Below are positions 32,150 through 44,068 of a DNA stretch of 64,000 nucleotides, one piece after another (within the stretch, counting starts at the first letter, position 1; the number at the start of each line of letters is the position of its first letter). The stretch covers positions 1 to 64,000 of the forward strand of contig CAUYLG010071410.1 in the NCBI GenBank assembly GCA_963573385.1, in the 5' to 3' direction. The stretch is from Cacajao melanocephalus. Its lineage: Eukaryota; Chordata; Mammalia; Primates; Pitheciidae. The notes beneath the pieces are model-generated. The model ran no database searches and was not told where the DNA came from. It saw only the letters and a program-made list of their open reading frames with translations. A program made the translations under genes and the position numbers.

Positions 32150-32412
32150 TGGATATGAAAGGAATCATTTCAGTGGGATTAAATGTTCTCTCTCGCTTTA
32201 TTCTCCATTACAGAACAGTCTCCACGGTGGTGTTGATGCCATCTTGACACTGTTTCCTTGTCATCAAGATGGTTTTCTGCACCAATGCAAGCATAGCGTG
32301 AAATTTCAAAGGCCTTAATAGAAGTTTTCTAACTTTATCCCCACGGAACAGCTGAAAAACGTCTCCAATTATGTGAGCTTTTTGCAAAATGTCTGGAAAA
32401 TACAGAAGGGTC
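32150..32412. other. Unique spacer
   Basis: Unique sequence with no gene recognised. Confidence 0.5.
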
Positions 32413-32919
<507 letters not shown>

Positions 32920-33221
32920 GGCTGCCTATGGTGACTCACACCTGTAATCCCAGCACTTCTGGAGGCCAAGGCGGGTGGACCACTTGAGGTCAGGAGTTCG
33001 AACTCAAGCGATTGAACACCTGGCCAACAAGGTGAAACCCCATCTCTACTGAAAATACAAAAATTAGCCAGGCGTGGTGGCTCACACCTATAATCCCAGC
33101 TACTTGGGAGGCTGGGTAGAATTGCTTAAATCCAGGAGGCAGAGGTTGCAGCGAGCCGAGATGGCACCACTGTGCTCCAGCCTGGGCAAAAGAGCAAGAC
33201 ATTGCCTCAAAGAAAAGAAAC
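32920..33221 (+). mobile_element. Alu nearest the exon on its 3' side
   Basis: ggctgcctatggtgactcacacc to gacattgcctc. About 15 extra bases (around 33000-33016) sit after ggagttcg. It lies about 0.9 kb from the CPPED1 donor, antisense to the gene. Confidence 0.93.
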
Positions 33222-33831
33222 TAAGCCCGAAAGGAAGAATGAGGACAAAGAGATGACTCAGAACAGTTGTCAGAACTGGAATCTGTCAAGTTACTGGTAA
33301 CCCAGGGAGTCCGCCTAGAATACAATGTTTCTCTTAAAACGCCCATGGTAGCTGCTGCCACAAAGATAAAGGAGGTGAGTGGGCTAGTGCCTTAGAGCAC
33401 CATCAGAAGCTGAGGTGTGACCTCCGGAAATGGAGTGTTTTCATTCTGTGTGTGCACACGTGTGTCACATGTATGACTGGCAGCAGAAGATGGGACTAAA
33501 TACATTACTCTCTCTGATTCTGAAGAACTTAATCCACCTTGCCAGAGGAAAACTGGTGAGGTCCCGGGAACTGTACACTAAAGCCACATCCCAGGATTTC
33601 CTGGGTCACAGCTGATCAAGACGGGGGGGAAGCTTGGCTCTTAAAGATCGTCTGCCCTTGAAGTAAGGGCCTGCTTCCCAGAGAAGTGAGAAAAGATGTC
33701 CCTGGCATCTTGCCTTCTCCCAAGGCACGTGCAAGCCACATTGACACCCACCTGCACCACCCGGTCTCCTTCCCCACTAAACTCCCGCCACCTCCAGAAC
33801 CCCGATCTTCAACTGTGCGAGCAGCTATGAC
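33222..33831. other. Unique intronic sequence next to the exon
   Basis: No repeat recognised. The region 33222-33831 lies just 3' of the exon in gene orientation. Confidence 0.5.
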
Positions 33832-34020
33832 ACACGCTGAGTACCTAGGCTAGGGGCTGCTCTCCATGTCTTGCAGGCCTTTCTCATTTAATCCTCAAAA
33901 CCATCCTGCAAGACAGCTACTACTACTATTCCTGTTTTACAGACAAGGGAATCCAGGCACAGGAAGAGCAGGTAGCCAGGCGTGCAGCCTGCGAGTCCAA
34001 GAGCTGGGCTCAGAACCCCC
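33832..34020 (-). mobile_element. MIR, antisense on plus strand
   Basis: acacgctgagtacctaggctaggggctg...cctgttttacagacaagggaatcc...gagtccaagagctggg is a long MIR complement. It sits about 115 bases from the CPPED1 donor and in the same orientation as the gene. Confidence 0.85.
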
Positions 34021-34127
34021 GGCCTAGTCCTCTCTCCCTTTTTGCCACATTGCATAGGGATGGGAGAAGGATCTGGAAACGCTGTCTCTAGACTTGCCCT
34101 TCCTCCCTGAAACTCGTGGCCCAGGGC

Positions 34128-34134
34128 CTCTACC
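34128..34134 (-). other. CPPED1: Splice donor of the CPPED1 exon
   Basis: On the minus strand the exon ends CATGCAG followed by gtagag, a good match to the CAG|GTRAG donor. The last exon base is 34134 and the GT occupies 34133-34132. The open frame runs on into the intron to 34024, but those residues have no counterpart in CPPED1. Confidence 0.92.
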
Positions 34135-34559
34135 TGCATGGATGAACTTGTCTGCCAACCTCTTCCGAGCGGGCTTGCTGAGGTTGAAGTAGTAGTCGTC
34201 ATCCTCGTCGATGCTCTCCAGGAACAGTGGGATGTGCTGGAAGACGATGGCGTGCTGGCAGTTCCGCTGCTTCGCGATGCTCAGCTGCTCATCTAACCAC
34301 TGGTCCTGTGCCTGCTTCAGGCCAGGGCATTTGGAGGGGTTCTCGTAGAACTGCGAGTTGAGGACCAGGAACAGGACACCCCCGACCCAGAAGCTAAAGT
34401 AGTCATCTCCCCAAGTCTGGCAGAACTCCTCGACGGTCTCGGCCGTGGGGACGTTGCCAATATCATGGTTGCCGCTGACGAGGACCAGTGGGATGGCCCT
34501 GTCCACAGTCCTGAGCACTCGCTGCAGGTCCTCCGTCTGCTCCTTCCGCCACGGCTTCC
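34134..34559 (-). CDS. CPPED1: CPPED1 internal coding exon (metallophosphatase core)
   Basis: This is one exon of CPPED1, a cytosolic calcineurin-like metallophosphatase reported to dephosphorylate AKT1. Read on the minus strand it starts GKPWRKEQTEDL and ends LADKFIHAG, matching about residues 97-239 of the roughly 314-residue human protein as I recall it. The GNHD motif (about residues 126-129) is the family's metal-binding and catalytic block, and FQHIPLF (about 203-209) fits the later His-bearing strand. The first metal motifs and the C-terminal GHYH motif belong to other exons not in this window. The exon is 426 bases: two bases of a split codon, 141 full codons, then one base. Both introns are therefore phase 1, and skipping would keep frame. 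The frame is intact. Compared with remembered human sequence I count about 11 changes (for example T133V, R144Q, S226P, T227A), none in GNHD. Identity is very likely; the residue differences depend on memory. Confidence 0.96.
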
Positions 34560-34580
34560 CTGCAAGAGCAAGGGTCATGT
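34560..34580 (-). other. CPPED1: Splice acceptor of the CPPED1 exon
   Basis: On the minus strand the bases before the exon read cccttgctcttgcag, with AG at 34561-34560. This gives a short pyrimidine tract and a canonical acceptor. An in-frame ATG lies just upstream at 34578-34576, so open-frame prediction overruns into the intron here. Homology begins at GKPW, which places the boundary at 34559. Confidence 0.9.
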
Positions 34581-34848
34581 CCTGAGACAGCCAGAGGCTT
34601 ACTCACTTAATAACTAACTTAAGTCCTTATTAACATAAAATTAAGAGAGAATAATCTAGAAATTCACTCGATCTGGCACAGGGAAACTGCAAAATGCAGT
34701 CATGTGCTAAAAGCAAATCAACAAGTCCAGTGGGGGCCTCTGCCCATTCTTCTTCAGGACACCTTAGCGATTCAATGTCTACATGGCCCCCTGCCCCATG
34801 TTGCTGAGTTGATGGTGTGAGGTCAATCCTGAGATTAAATATTAGTGG
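34581..34848. other. Unique intronic sequence upstream of the acceptor
   Basis: No repeat recognised; likely holds the branch point, which I cannot place by eye. Confidence 0.5.
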
Positions 34849-34985
34849 GCTGGGTGCAGTGGCTCACGCCTATAATCCTAGCACTTTGTGGGGCTGAGGT
34901 GGGAGGGATCACTTGAGCCCAGGAATTCCATGACAAACCTGGGCACTATAGTGAGATCCTGTCTTCATAAAAAAGAAAATTAGGC
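34849..34985 (+). mobile_element. Alu left monomer
   Basis: ggctgggtgcagtggctcacgcc to gagatcctgtcttcataaaaaag. FLAM-like and old; nearest Alu upstream of the exon, antisense to CPPED1. Confidence 0.9.
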
Positions 34986-35042
34986 CAGATCTTTCCTTGC
35001 CTCTCTCCCTTCCTTCCCTCCTTTCCTTCCTTCCTTTTCCTA
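34986..35042 (+). repeat. CT-rich low-complexity tract
   Basis: Runs of cctt and ccttc, pyrimidine on the plus strand and purine in the CPPED1 transcript. Confidence 0.9.
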
Positions 35043-36399
35043 AGTTTATGTACAATTTTCATTGGAAAAAAAAAAAAAAGAAGAATGCAAAGGTTTTAGC
35101 CCCATGGATCTAGGTCTTAAAGATTGAGGAAGCCAGCCAGGTGGCTGGAATGAACGTTTGGACTGGGAGCCCCAGTACCAGCCTGGACCAGCTCAGACCA
35201 GCCATGAGGCCAGCATGGACTGCAGACAAACCCCCAGCACCCTGGAAAAGAGGACTCTCAGTCCCTGAAGCAGGCAAGACATACTTCTACCAGAGGCTGA
35301 GCAGGTTGGACTTTGGACCTCAGCTCCTGCTGTAGCCATCAGCCAGCCTTTCCCGAGGCCATTCCACTGGTCCCAGAGATGGGAGTTGGCTGCATGGCCT
35401 GAAACCCAATGCAAGGAGCCTTGGGAAGAAGCAGGTTCTGCCTGTACTAGGGACCAGGAAGCCTCTCTCTCGGGAGTGCTGGGGGTTCGTTCACCCGCTG
35501 TCTGCATCAAAGGTGCCATTGATTGACATTGCTTCTTTAGACGAATTGGGACTGCAGGCATCTGTGTTGACTTATATATGATCCACTCTAAGACTCCACT
35601 GGTTGGTTCTTTTCCCATGCTAGTTTAGGAAAGACAAGTCCTTTGTGGCTTTGAACACAACAAACTCCCTCAAAGAGACCCTTGTGGCCCAAGGCTGATT
35701 CATCACCACTTTCCTCACCGGGTTTTCTTAAAGACCTCCAAGGCGCCCCTCTCACTTCCTCTTCTTTCTGTTCACACTGACTTGGGGATTTTGGGATATT
35801 CAATCACTGACAATACTTCCTAGCACTTCCTACAGGCCATGCACTGATCTCAGAGCTGTGTGTGCACTGACTCGCTTCCTCTGACACCCAGTGGAGTAAG
35901 GCGGATTTGAACTTGGTGGCCTAGCTAGGGGTACTGTCTATAGTGTCCTGGTCACAAACTAAAGTCATTGCTCTCTGGGTGACTTCTCTTGGCTGCCCTG
36001 AGGCATAGGATGAGGACTTCATAATACACTGGGGTGCAGAGCATCTCCTGTTCTTGATTTTCAAGGGCATTAGTCATGGCCCTTTGCATGCTAACTGAGG
36101 TAGGTATGGAAAATGTCCAAAGACTTAAGGACCATAAGCAGAAAAGTTAAGAAGGAGCTTAACTTTGAAACCTTGAAAAGGTTTGAAACCTTGAAAAGAA
36201 AGGCTTATTTGGGAAGGAAACTTCATCTAGGAAGCAACCAAGAAGGAAGAGCTGGGAATTACACACAGTAGCGTGAAGTTTGCTTCTAAACAAAGAAGGA
36301 TGCTGCTTTTAGGGAAACCACCAATATCCCCCAATAATCTGTTAAAAAAAAAACCATGCAGCTCATTTTCCCTGAATTTCCTTCAGCAAAGATGAGCCT
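35043..36399. other. Mostly unique sequence
   Basis: The frame at 35193-35618 (minus, 141 residues) has no domain. A possible MIR3-like piece lies at 35805-35925. The 17-base unit tttgaaaccttgaaaag is repeated in tandem near 36165-36198. Confidence 0.45.
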
Positions 36400-36718
36400 G
36401 GTGGCTGGGCACAGTGATTCATGCCTGTAATCCCAGCACTTTGGGAGGCCGAGGCGGACAGATCACTTGAGGTCAAATGTTCAAGACCACCCTGGCCAAT
36501 ATGGTGAAACCTCATCTTTAAAAAAGTAGGAAAATCAGCCAGGCGTGGCAGCACATGCCTGTTGTCCAGCTACTCAGGAGGATGAGGCAGGAGAATCACT
36601 TTAACCCGGGAGGCGGAGGCTGCAGCGAGCTAAGATCGTGCCACTGCACTCCAGCCTAGGCACGAGAGAGATTCCGTCTCAAAAAAAGTGTTTATTTATT
36701 TATTGTTAAAAAAACAAA
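36400..36718 (+). mobile_element. Alu, full length
   Basis: Target duplication aaagatgagcct at 36388-36399 and 36719-36730. The tail contains (TTTA) and A runs. Confidence 0.95.
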
Positions 36719-36774
36719 AAAGATGAGCCTCTTTCTTGAGTAGCTTTTCCAACACTTTCTATACCTCTTGCATG

Positions 36775-36990
36775 GAGTCCCAAGTGCTGAGGTGGAGTGA
36801 GTGTGCCCTGGGGTTGGTCTCTTGCCCCTTACAAGCTGCATGGCTTGGGTACATGCCTGGGTTCCTCAGTCTTGGTTTCACTGTGTATGAAATGGGGATG
36901 ATAATTCTCATACCTTGGGAATGGCTGTAAGAATCCATACTAAGATAATGATGTCTAGAGTCTGGTACAAACAAGAATGCAAAGCTGTTG
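36775..36990 (+). mobile_element. MIR, sense
   Basis: ttacaagctgcatggcttggg, tcttggtttcactgtgtatgaaatggggatgataattctcatacc follow the MIR core and 3' arm. Confidence 0.78.
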
Positions 36991-37326
36991 GCTGTTTGCT
37001 TTCCACATCCCACCCCGCTAAATGTAATAAATTCTCCCGTTTTTGTCAGTGACCCACTGTGTGTGCATAACAACCAGTAAATCTTTTGGGAAGGAATGAA
37101 AATCTTCCCCAGGGACAGAACTCCTTTTTAGTTCATAATTTAGAAATAAAAGAGTGAATCCTAGATTACAAAAAGCCAAATTTAATATAAACATTTGCAT
37201 GATCTTTAACAAGTTCTCATTTGCATACATCAGAATCTCTATAGGGTTACAATATTAACAACAACTTAGTATTAAGAAAGATCATAGCACAACTTAGCAG
37301 AGCTTACTAAAAAATAGTCTCATTAT
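36991..37326. other. Unique sequence
   Basis: No repeat or gene recognised. Confidence 0.5.
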
Positions 37327-37600
37327 GGCCAGGCGCTGTGGCTCACGCCTATAATCCCAGCACTTTAGAAGGCTGAGGTGGGCAGATCAGTTGAGGTCAG
37401 GAGTTCAAGACCAGCCTGGCTAACATGGCAAAACCCCTACCTCTAATAAAAAAAAAAAAAAAAAATTAGCGGGGCGTGGTATCATGTACCTGTAACCCCA
37501 GCTACTCAGGAGACTGAGGCAGGAGAAACGCTTGAACCCAGGAGGCAGAAGTTTCAGTGAGCCACGATCATGCCACTGCAGTCTAGCCTGGGCGACAGTC
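37327..37600 (+). mobile_element. Alu, 3' end deleted
   Basis: ggccaggcgctgtggctcacg to ctgggcgacagtc with no A tail. The middle A run (about 37448-37464) has expanded. Confidence 0.92.
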
Positions 37601-38254
37601 CCATCGTATATGAGAACCCAAAGCCCAAAGCCAACCTCACCAGCATCATGAACAGAAAAAACAGAAACCTTCCTAAGGACACAGAGCTTCAATGAGTTCT
37701 TGTCTCAAGCAGGGTTCTGTGTTCACAAAAAGAATGTATATAAAGGATAGGAAGAAAGGTAGGGAAACAAGGAGAAAGATTTTAAAAAATGTCAAGAAAT
37801 GACTTAGAAGAGAGACAGAGAAGGATTGTTCTGGGTGGGTCTCCAAAGTGGATGATAGGTATCTGCCAAGAAGTGGGTGCCAAGAGTACAGGAACCCCAA
37901 TGTCAGCACACACCTGACCCCCATGAAGAGAAGCCTTGGGTAGGAATGGCAGGAGCAGTGTGGAAAGCTGTGCAGTGTTTAAAACACTTAAAAAAAATTT
38001 TTTTAAAGCAATCAGTTAAAATAAAACTAGGACCCCCTAGTTTTATTGGAGGTCCTAGTTTTACTTTAATTTAATGGTACACTCAAGGACATTAAAAAGC
38101 ATTACAACGATAATTATAAAATTCTTACTTGTATCAGTGGTACCCTGAGAGGTATGATTTATTTTTGCCAATATTCATTAAGGCAGATATTAGTATCTTG
38201 GTGGTTTTCCAAATAGCCTTAAAATACACTGTCTGATAAAATCTCTTTGTGAAT
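37601..38254. other. Unique sequence with a hairpin cluster
   Basis: No repeat recognised. Contains overlapping inverted repeats at 38021-38063 (separate entry). Confidence 0.5.
38021..38063. repeat. Overlapping inverted repeats
   Basis: ataaaactagg (38021-38031) pairs perfectly with cctagttttat (38036-38046). The overlapping taaaactaggacc (38022-38034) pairs perfectly with ggtcctagtttta (38051-38063). One left arm can thus choose between two right arms. Confidence 0.95.
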
Positions 38255-38690
38255 TAGGAGAAGAAATAAACAACCTTAATTGGATAAAGGAAATCCATAA
38301 ACAAGTATAGCTATGATCATACTTATTGGTGAAAGACTGACTGACTTCTCCTTAACATCAGGAACAGGAGGTCTGCTCTCACACTCTCACTGAACATCAT
38401 ACTCGAAATTCTAGTCAGTGCAACAGGCAGGAAGAAAGGAAGGAGGCAAAGAAGGGAAGGAAGGGAAGGAAGGAAGGAAGGGCATACAGATTTGAAAGAA
38501 ATCAGACAGTCTATTCTCAGAAGACATGGCTGTCTCCATAGTAAAATCACAAATAATCTACAAAAAAATAAAATAAAATAAAACAAAATATCAAAGACTC
38601 CTAGCACTAATAAGAGAAATTAGCTTGGATGCAAAGTAAATATATAAAAATCAATAGTATTTCTATATCCTAACAAAAAAAATTAGAGAT
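38255..38690 (+). mobile_element. L1 ORF2 fragment, sense
   Basis: catacttattggtgaaagactg, then tctgctctcacactctcactg and aaaatcaatagtatttctatatcc are ORF2 signposts in sense. Frames are broken. A GGAA microsatellite lies inside. Confidence 0.85.
38430..38482 (+). repeat. GGAA-rich microsatellite
   Basis: gaaaggaaggagg...(ggaa)n within the L1 ORF2 fragment. Confidence 0.9.
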
Positions 38691-38924
38691 TTAACAAGAA
38701 GGATTTAAGAGATATTTAGGAGGTAGAACTGACAAAAATCCTCATTGTACTGGTTAAAGGAAGGACTCAAAATTAATCCCCAAACATCTGAGCAACTGGG
38801 AGGCTGGTCATGTTGTTTACTTACAGGGAAAAGACCAGGATAGAAACAGGTTACAGGTAGAAATCAAAAGCTTATTCTGAATATAAAATCTGATGTATTG
38901 TTACAGGCAAAAAAAGGGGGAAAC
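38691..38924. other. Unassigned segment inside the L1 cluster
   Basis: aggaggtagaactgacaaaaatc may be part of an ancient repeat family. It separates two L1 segments. Confidence 0.4.
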
Positions 38925-39975
38925 AGACAAATTGGACCTCATGAAAATTTAAAACTTTGTGCATCAAAAGACACTATCAACAGAGAAAAAAAATGCAAAC
39001 CACAGAATGGAAGAAAATATTCTCAAATTAAATATCTGATAGGGAATTAGTATCAGAGTATACGGAGAACTCCTAAAACTCAACAACCACTAAAACAACC
39101 CAGCTCAAAAGTGGGCAAAGGATTGAATAGACATTTCTCCAAAGAGGATATACAAATGGCCACCAAGGATGTTAAAAAGATGCCCAACATCACCAGTCAC
39201 TGGAGAAATGCAAATCAAAACCACAATGAGACACCACCTCATACCCATGAGGATAGCCAGTATCAAAGAGATAGAAAATAACAGGTACTGGTGAGGATGT
39301 GGAGAAATTGGAAACCTTGTGAACTGTTGATGGGAATGAAAAATGGTGTAGTCACTGTGGAAAACAACATGGTGGTCCCCCCAAAAATTAAACATAGAAT
39401 TACCATATAATCCAGTAATTCTGTATCTGGGTATGCCAAAATAACTGAAAGCAGGGTCTCAAAGAGACATCTGGACACACACCTATGTTAACAGTAGCAT
39501 TATTCGCAATAGCTTAAACAGGGAAGCAACCCAAATCCCACTGACAGATGAATGGATGAGCAAACTGTGGTATACCCATACGATAGAATATTATTCAACC
39601 ATAAAAAAAGAAGGCAATTCTGACACACGCTACAACATGGACAAACCTTTAGGATATATGCTAAGTGAAATAAGTCATTCAGAAAAGACAAATACTGTGT
39701 GATGTCACTTATACGAGGCATTAGAGTGGTCAAATTCATAGAGGCACAAAGTACAATGGTGGTTGCCAGGGCTTTCAGGAGGGAAGGATGATGAGTTATT
39801 GTTTAATGGGTACAGAGTTTCCATTTTGCAAGATAAAAAGAGCCATGGAGACAGATGGTGATGATGGTCGTACAACAAATAGGAATACACTTCATGGCAC
39901 TGAATGGTATACTCAAAATGATTAAGGTAGTACATGTAACGCTACATACATTCTGCCATGCTAAACGAAAAGAGA
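38925..39975 (+). mobile_element. L1 ORF2 end and 3' region, sense
   Basis: aaagtgggcaaaggattgaatagac, atgcaaatcaaaaccacaatgagac and tatgctaagtgaaataagtcattc are the C-terminal ORF2 and 3' end of an L1MA/L1MB-type element. The frame is interrupted. Confidence 0.92.
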
Positions 39976-40794
39976 AGAAACTGCCAAAGTTATCAATATA
40001 CTCATGATCCCTCCAGGTTGGGCTATTCAGAGGGCAGCTGGATCTGAGTCTGGAGTTCCGTGGAGGGTGGGGCTGGAAGCAGGCACATTCCCCATCATTC
40101 TAATAGATGCCTCCATGATGGTGCCCATTGGCTTTTCAAGGAGATGCACAGGTGGGCTCTAGATGCTCTGAGGTTGCTTTTTACTAGGCATGTCCTCTGG
40201 GCACATTACCCTCTGAACCTGTCTTCTATCCCCTAAAATAAACTTATCACCTCTTTTATGGAAATTCTGTGAGATAAATGAGATCGCATATTTAAAGTGC
40301 ACAGTATATAGTATGTGCATACCTTCCTTTCCCCTCTTTCCAACACTCCCCTACCCAGGGAAGTGACAGAGGAGGAGGGAGGCGGGTCTCAGGTTTTCTG
40401 AGATCTCCCTTGCATTTCCCTCATTCTCAGGGAGCTTAGACCCCAATGCTGCTGCTGCTGTCCCCGAGAAATGCAGGGAAGAACAGCACATGTCTGCATG
40501 TTGACATTTTAGCCCAGAGCTCATGTTTACCTGACAACTCATCTGCTGTGGTGCCTGGAGGCCACACTTGTCTTGAAGACAGATGGACACATGTATGAGA
40601 CAGTACTTAGGCCCTTGCACTCAGTGGGAAGCATGCCAAGTACAAGAATTTCCAGAGCCAGTCCTACATGGTCCCTGGAAAGAGAGTCAGTGGGGCTCCT
40701 TTCCTACTGGCAGGTTGGAAACAGAATAGTCAAGTCAGGGCATCAACTATATGCTTAAGATCATAGCTCAGTAATTAAAACTTTCAGGGGGTAA
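39976..40794. other. Mostly unique sequence
   Basis: A possible MIR end lies at 40225-40330. A GCT run occurs at 40448-40459. Frames at 40351-40758 have no domain. Confidence 0.45.
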
Positions 40795-41345
40795 TTAGAA
40801 CTCCTTTCAAGGGGCAACTGGAAATATCCATTCAAACTTTAATAACTTTATGATATCGAGGGAGCCAGCAATTCCATTCATCAGCATTTATCCTACAGGC
40901 ACATACTCAAGTGTGCAAAAGATAACTATTCATTGTAGCAATCATTAAGAAGATATAAAAATTTGAGTTGGCTTAAATGTTCATTAAGGAATGGATAATA
41001 TATAGAGAGCAATAAACAGGCATCGCAAAGAATGAAGGAGATCCGGATTTAGTGGTCACGGATGTACACACGAGGTGCATTGTTAAGGTTTGGACAGCAA
41101 GGCTTGGCTGGCAGTGGGGGATGTAAGTGAAAACAGGAAGTTACAAGAGCTAGTATGTATGACACAATTTTGTTATAAATAAATCAACGAGTTGGTAATA
41201 TTCAGAGACAAAAATATCTAGAAAATCATGGCAAAACTGTTAATAGTAGCTGTCTGTGGGGAAGCGAAGGACAGAAGACATTTCAGTTTCCTGCAAAAAT
41301 GACATTTTTTATGAGCATAAGTTACCTTCATTATAGAAAAATAAT
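40795..41345 (+). mobile_element. Old L1-like 3' segment, sense
   Basis: caattccattcatcagcatttatcctacaggcacatactcaagtgtgcaaaagat and aaaactgttaatagtagctgtctgtgggg follow the 3' part of an ancient L1M element. Confidence 0.6.
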
Positions 41346-41784
41346 CAAGACATCAAAAAATCACAAATGCACAAAAATTAGATCTTGTTAAGTAAACAAG
41401 TATACATTTAATTAAAATGAGAACAAATACAAAACAAATGACAAGGCCAGTTGCATACGCACTATTCTTTACTCTCAGTAAGAGAGAAAATGGGGAAAAG
41501 ACAGAGTACAAGAAAGGTACTTCTAAATGAATTCTTAAAAAAATAATCGCAGTGGGTAAATTCAATTTAAAAAAATGTATAGCAAAATTGCACTCAGGAC
41601 AAATTGTGTTCTTTCTGAATAATTACATTCTCATAAAGAGTTTTCTTCTAGAGCAGATGAATTCAAAAGTCAACACCGAGTGAGTATTGGAGACAACACT
41701 TTGTCTCTGCTATTATTTTAATATCTGAATGAAATAGCACCAAAGGAGAAAGTGGTTGTCCTGGTCTTGTAAATCTAGTTTCTT
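41346..41784. other. Unique AT-rich sequence
   Basis: No repeat or gene recognised. Confidence 0.5.
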
Positions 41785-42053
41785 TTTTTATTTTTTGAGA
41801 TGGAGTCTTGCTCTGTCACCCAGGCTGGAGTGCAGTGGTGCATCGCCTCCCGAGTTCAAGCAATTCTCTTGCCTCAACCTCCCAAGTAGCTGGGATTACA
41901 GGCATGTGTCACCACGCCCAGCCAATTTTTGTATTTTTAGTGGAGACAGGGTTTCATCATATTGGCTAGTCTTGAACTCCTGACCTTAGGTGATCTGCCT
42001 GCCTCAGCTTCCCAAAGTGCTGGGATTACAGGTGTGAGCCACCACACCTGACC
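41785..42053 (-). mobile_element. Alu with internal deletion
   Basis: Target duplication aaatctagtttctt (41771-41784) / aaatgtagtttctt (42056-42069). About 30 bases of the right arm are missing at gtggtgcatcgcctcccg. Confidence 0.93.
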
Positions 42054-42074
42054 ACAAATGTAGTTTCTTATCTC

Positions 42075-43355
42075 CAATCTTACTAAAATATGATGTGTTT
42101 CTCAACTTTTTTTTTCACTATTGCTCCCCCAAGGAACCTAAAAATTAGACATTTTCATAATCTCTCCTCCACTAATAACAGCTTAAGATATAAATATACA
42201 AACAATACAATTCATCCTCTGAAGGTATGTAATTCAGTGGTTTTTAGAATATTCAGAGTTGTGGACTGTCATGAAAATCAATTGTGGGACATTCTCATCA
42301 CTCCAAAATGAACTTTCATCCCTTAGCAGCCCCTCGCCATTGCCCCCAACTCCCACCGCCCTAATTCTAAGCAATCAGTAATCTACCTTATAGATTTCTC
42401 CCTCCGGGCATTTCCTAGAAATAGAATCATATAATATGTAGTCTTTTGTTACTGATCTTTCACTTTGCATGAGATTTTCAAGGTTCACATCTATTTTGTA
42501 GCCTGTATTAGTGCTTCATTCTTTAATTGCTGAATACTATTCTATTGTATGAATATATCATCATATTTTGTTTATCCACTCATCTGCTGATGGGCATTTG
42601 GGCTATTGCTACTTCTTGGCTATTACGGATTATGCTGCTATGAAAATCCATGTGCAAGTTTTTGTGTGGATATCTTTCATCCTTTTTGAATGTGAAATTC
42701 TGAGGAGTGAAATTCTGAGTTACATGGTTAAGTGTTTGTGCTTACCCATTTAAGAAACTAGCAGACTTTCTTCCAAAGCACCATCTTATATTCCTGCCAG
42801 CCATGTATGAGGTCCCAATGTTTCCATATCCTCCTCAATACTTAGAATATTCAGAGTTGTTCAGAATATTCACCTTTTTAATTGTAGCCATCTTGGTAGG
42901 TGTGAGGTAAAATTTCATTGTGGTTTCCATTTGCATTTACATAATGACTAATGATGCTAAACATCTGTTCTTGTGCTTACTGGCAATTTTTATATCTTCT
43001 TTGGAGAAATGTCTATTCAGATCCTTTGCCCATTTTTCAATTGGGCTATTTGTCTTTTCATTATTAATATTTAATTGTAAGACTTTTTTTATATATTATG
43101 AATACTAGACCTTTATCAGATATAGGATTTGCAAGTATTCTCTCCCATTTGGTGGGTTGTCTTTTCACTTCTTTGACAATGTTCTTTGACATACAAAAGT
43201 ACTCAAGTTTCATAAAGTACAATTTTTCTATTTTCTCTTTTGTCACCTGTGCCTTTAGTGTTATATCTAAGAAATCACTTTCTAATAGAAGATCACAAAG
43301 ATTTCTGCCTATGCTTTCTTCTCAAGGTCCAACACTTAAGAAGCTTATAGCTTTG
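42075..43355 (-). mobile_element. L1 3' half, antisense
   Basis: tgtttatccactcatctgctgatgg, ggagaaatgtctattcagatcctttgccc and tctcccatttggtgggttgtc are the complement of ORF2 end and 3' region of an old L1. Predicted frames here are shadows of it. Confidence 0.9.
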
Positions 43356-43356
43356 G

Positions 43357-43674
<318 letters not shown>

Positions 43675-43762
43675 GCAGCAGCTAATAGCTTTTGAGGAAA
43701 GGCAAGCTATCTTCCAGAATCAATTAATATGAAAAGGCAAGTGATAAGTGAGTGCTATTTTA

Positions 43763-44068
43763 CTTTTTTTTTTTTTTTTTTTTTTTGAGACAGTATTGCT
43801 CTGTGGCCCAGGCTGGAGTACAGTGGCACAAACAAGGATCGCTATAGCCTCAAACTGCCAGGCTCAAGCCATTCTCTCCCCTCAGCCTCCTGAGTAGCTG
43901 GGACTAGAGGCACATGCCACCACACTCATCTAATTTTTAAATTTTTTTGTAAAGGCAGGGTCTTGTTACATTGCCCAGGCTGCTCTCAAACTCCTGAGCT
44001 CAAGCAATCCTTCTGCGTCAGCCTCCCCAAATGCTAAGATTGCAGGCATGAGCCACTGTGCCCAGCCT
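43763..44068 (-). mobile_element. Alu, J-like
   Basis: T tract of over 20, gagacagtattgctctgtgg to ccactgtgcccagcc; gggctcaag-type old bases. Confidence 0.93.

Noticed and set aside
34024..34133. Extension of the CPPED1 frame past FIHAG
   Set aside because: Residues after the donor (RGPGPRVSG...) are intron read-through; CAG|gtagag is a proper donor and homology stops there.
34317..34571. 84-residue minus frame overlapping the exon
   Set aside because: It is a shifted-frame shadow of the CPPED1 coding frame.
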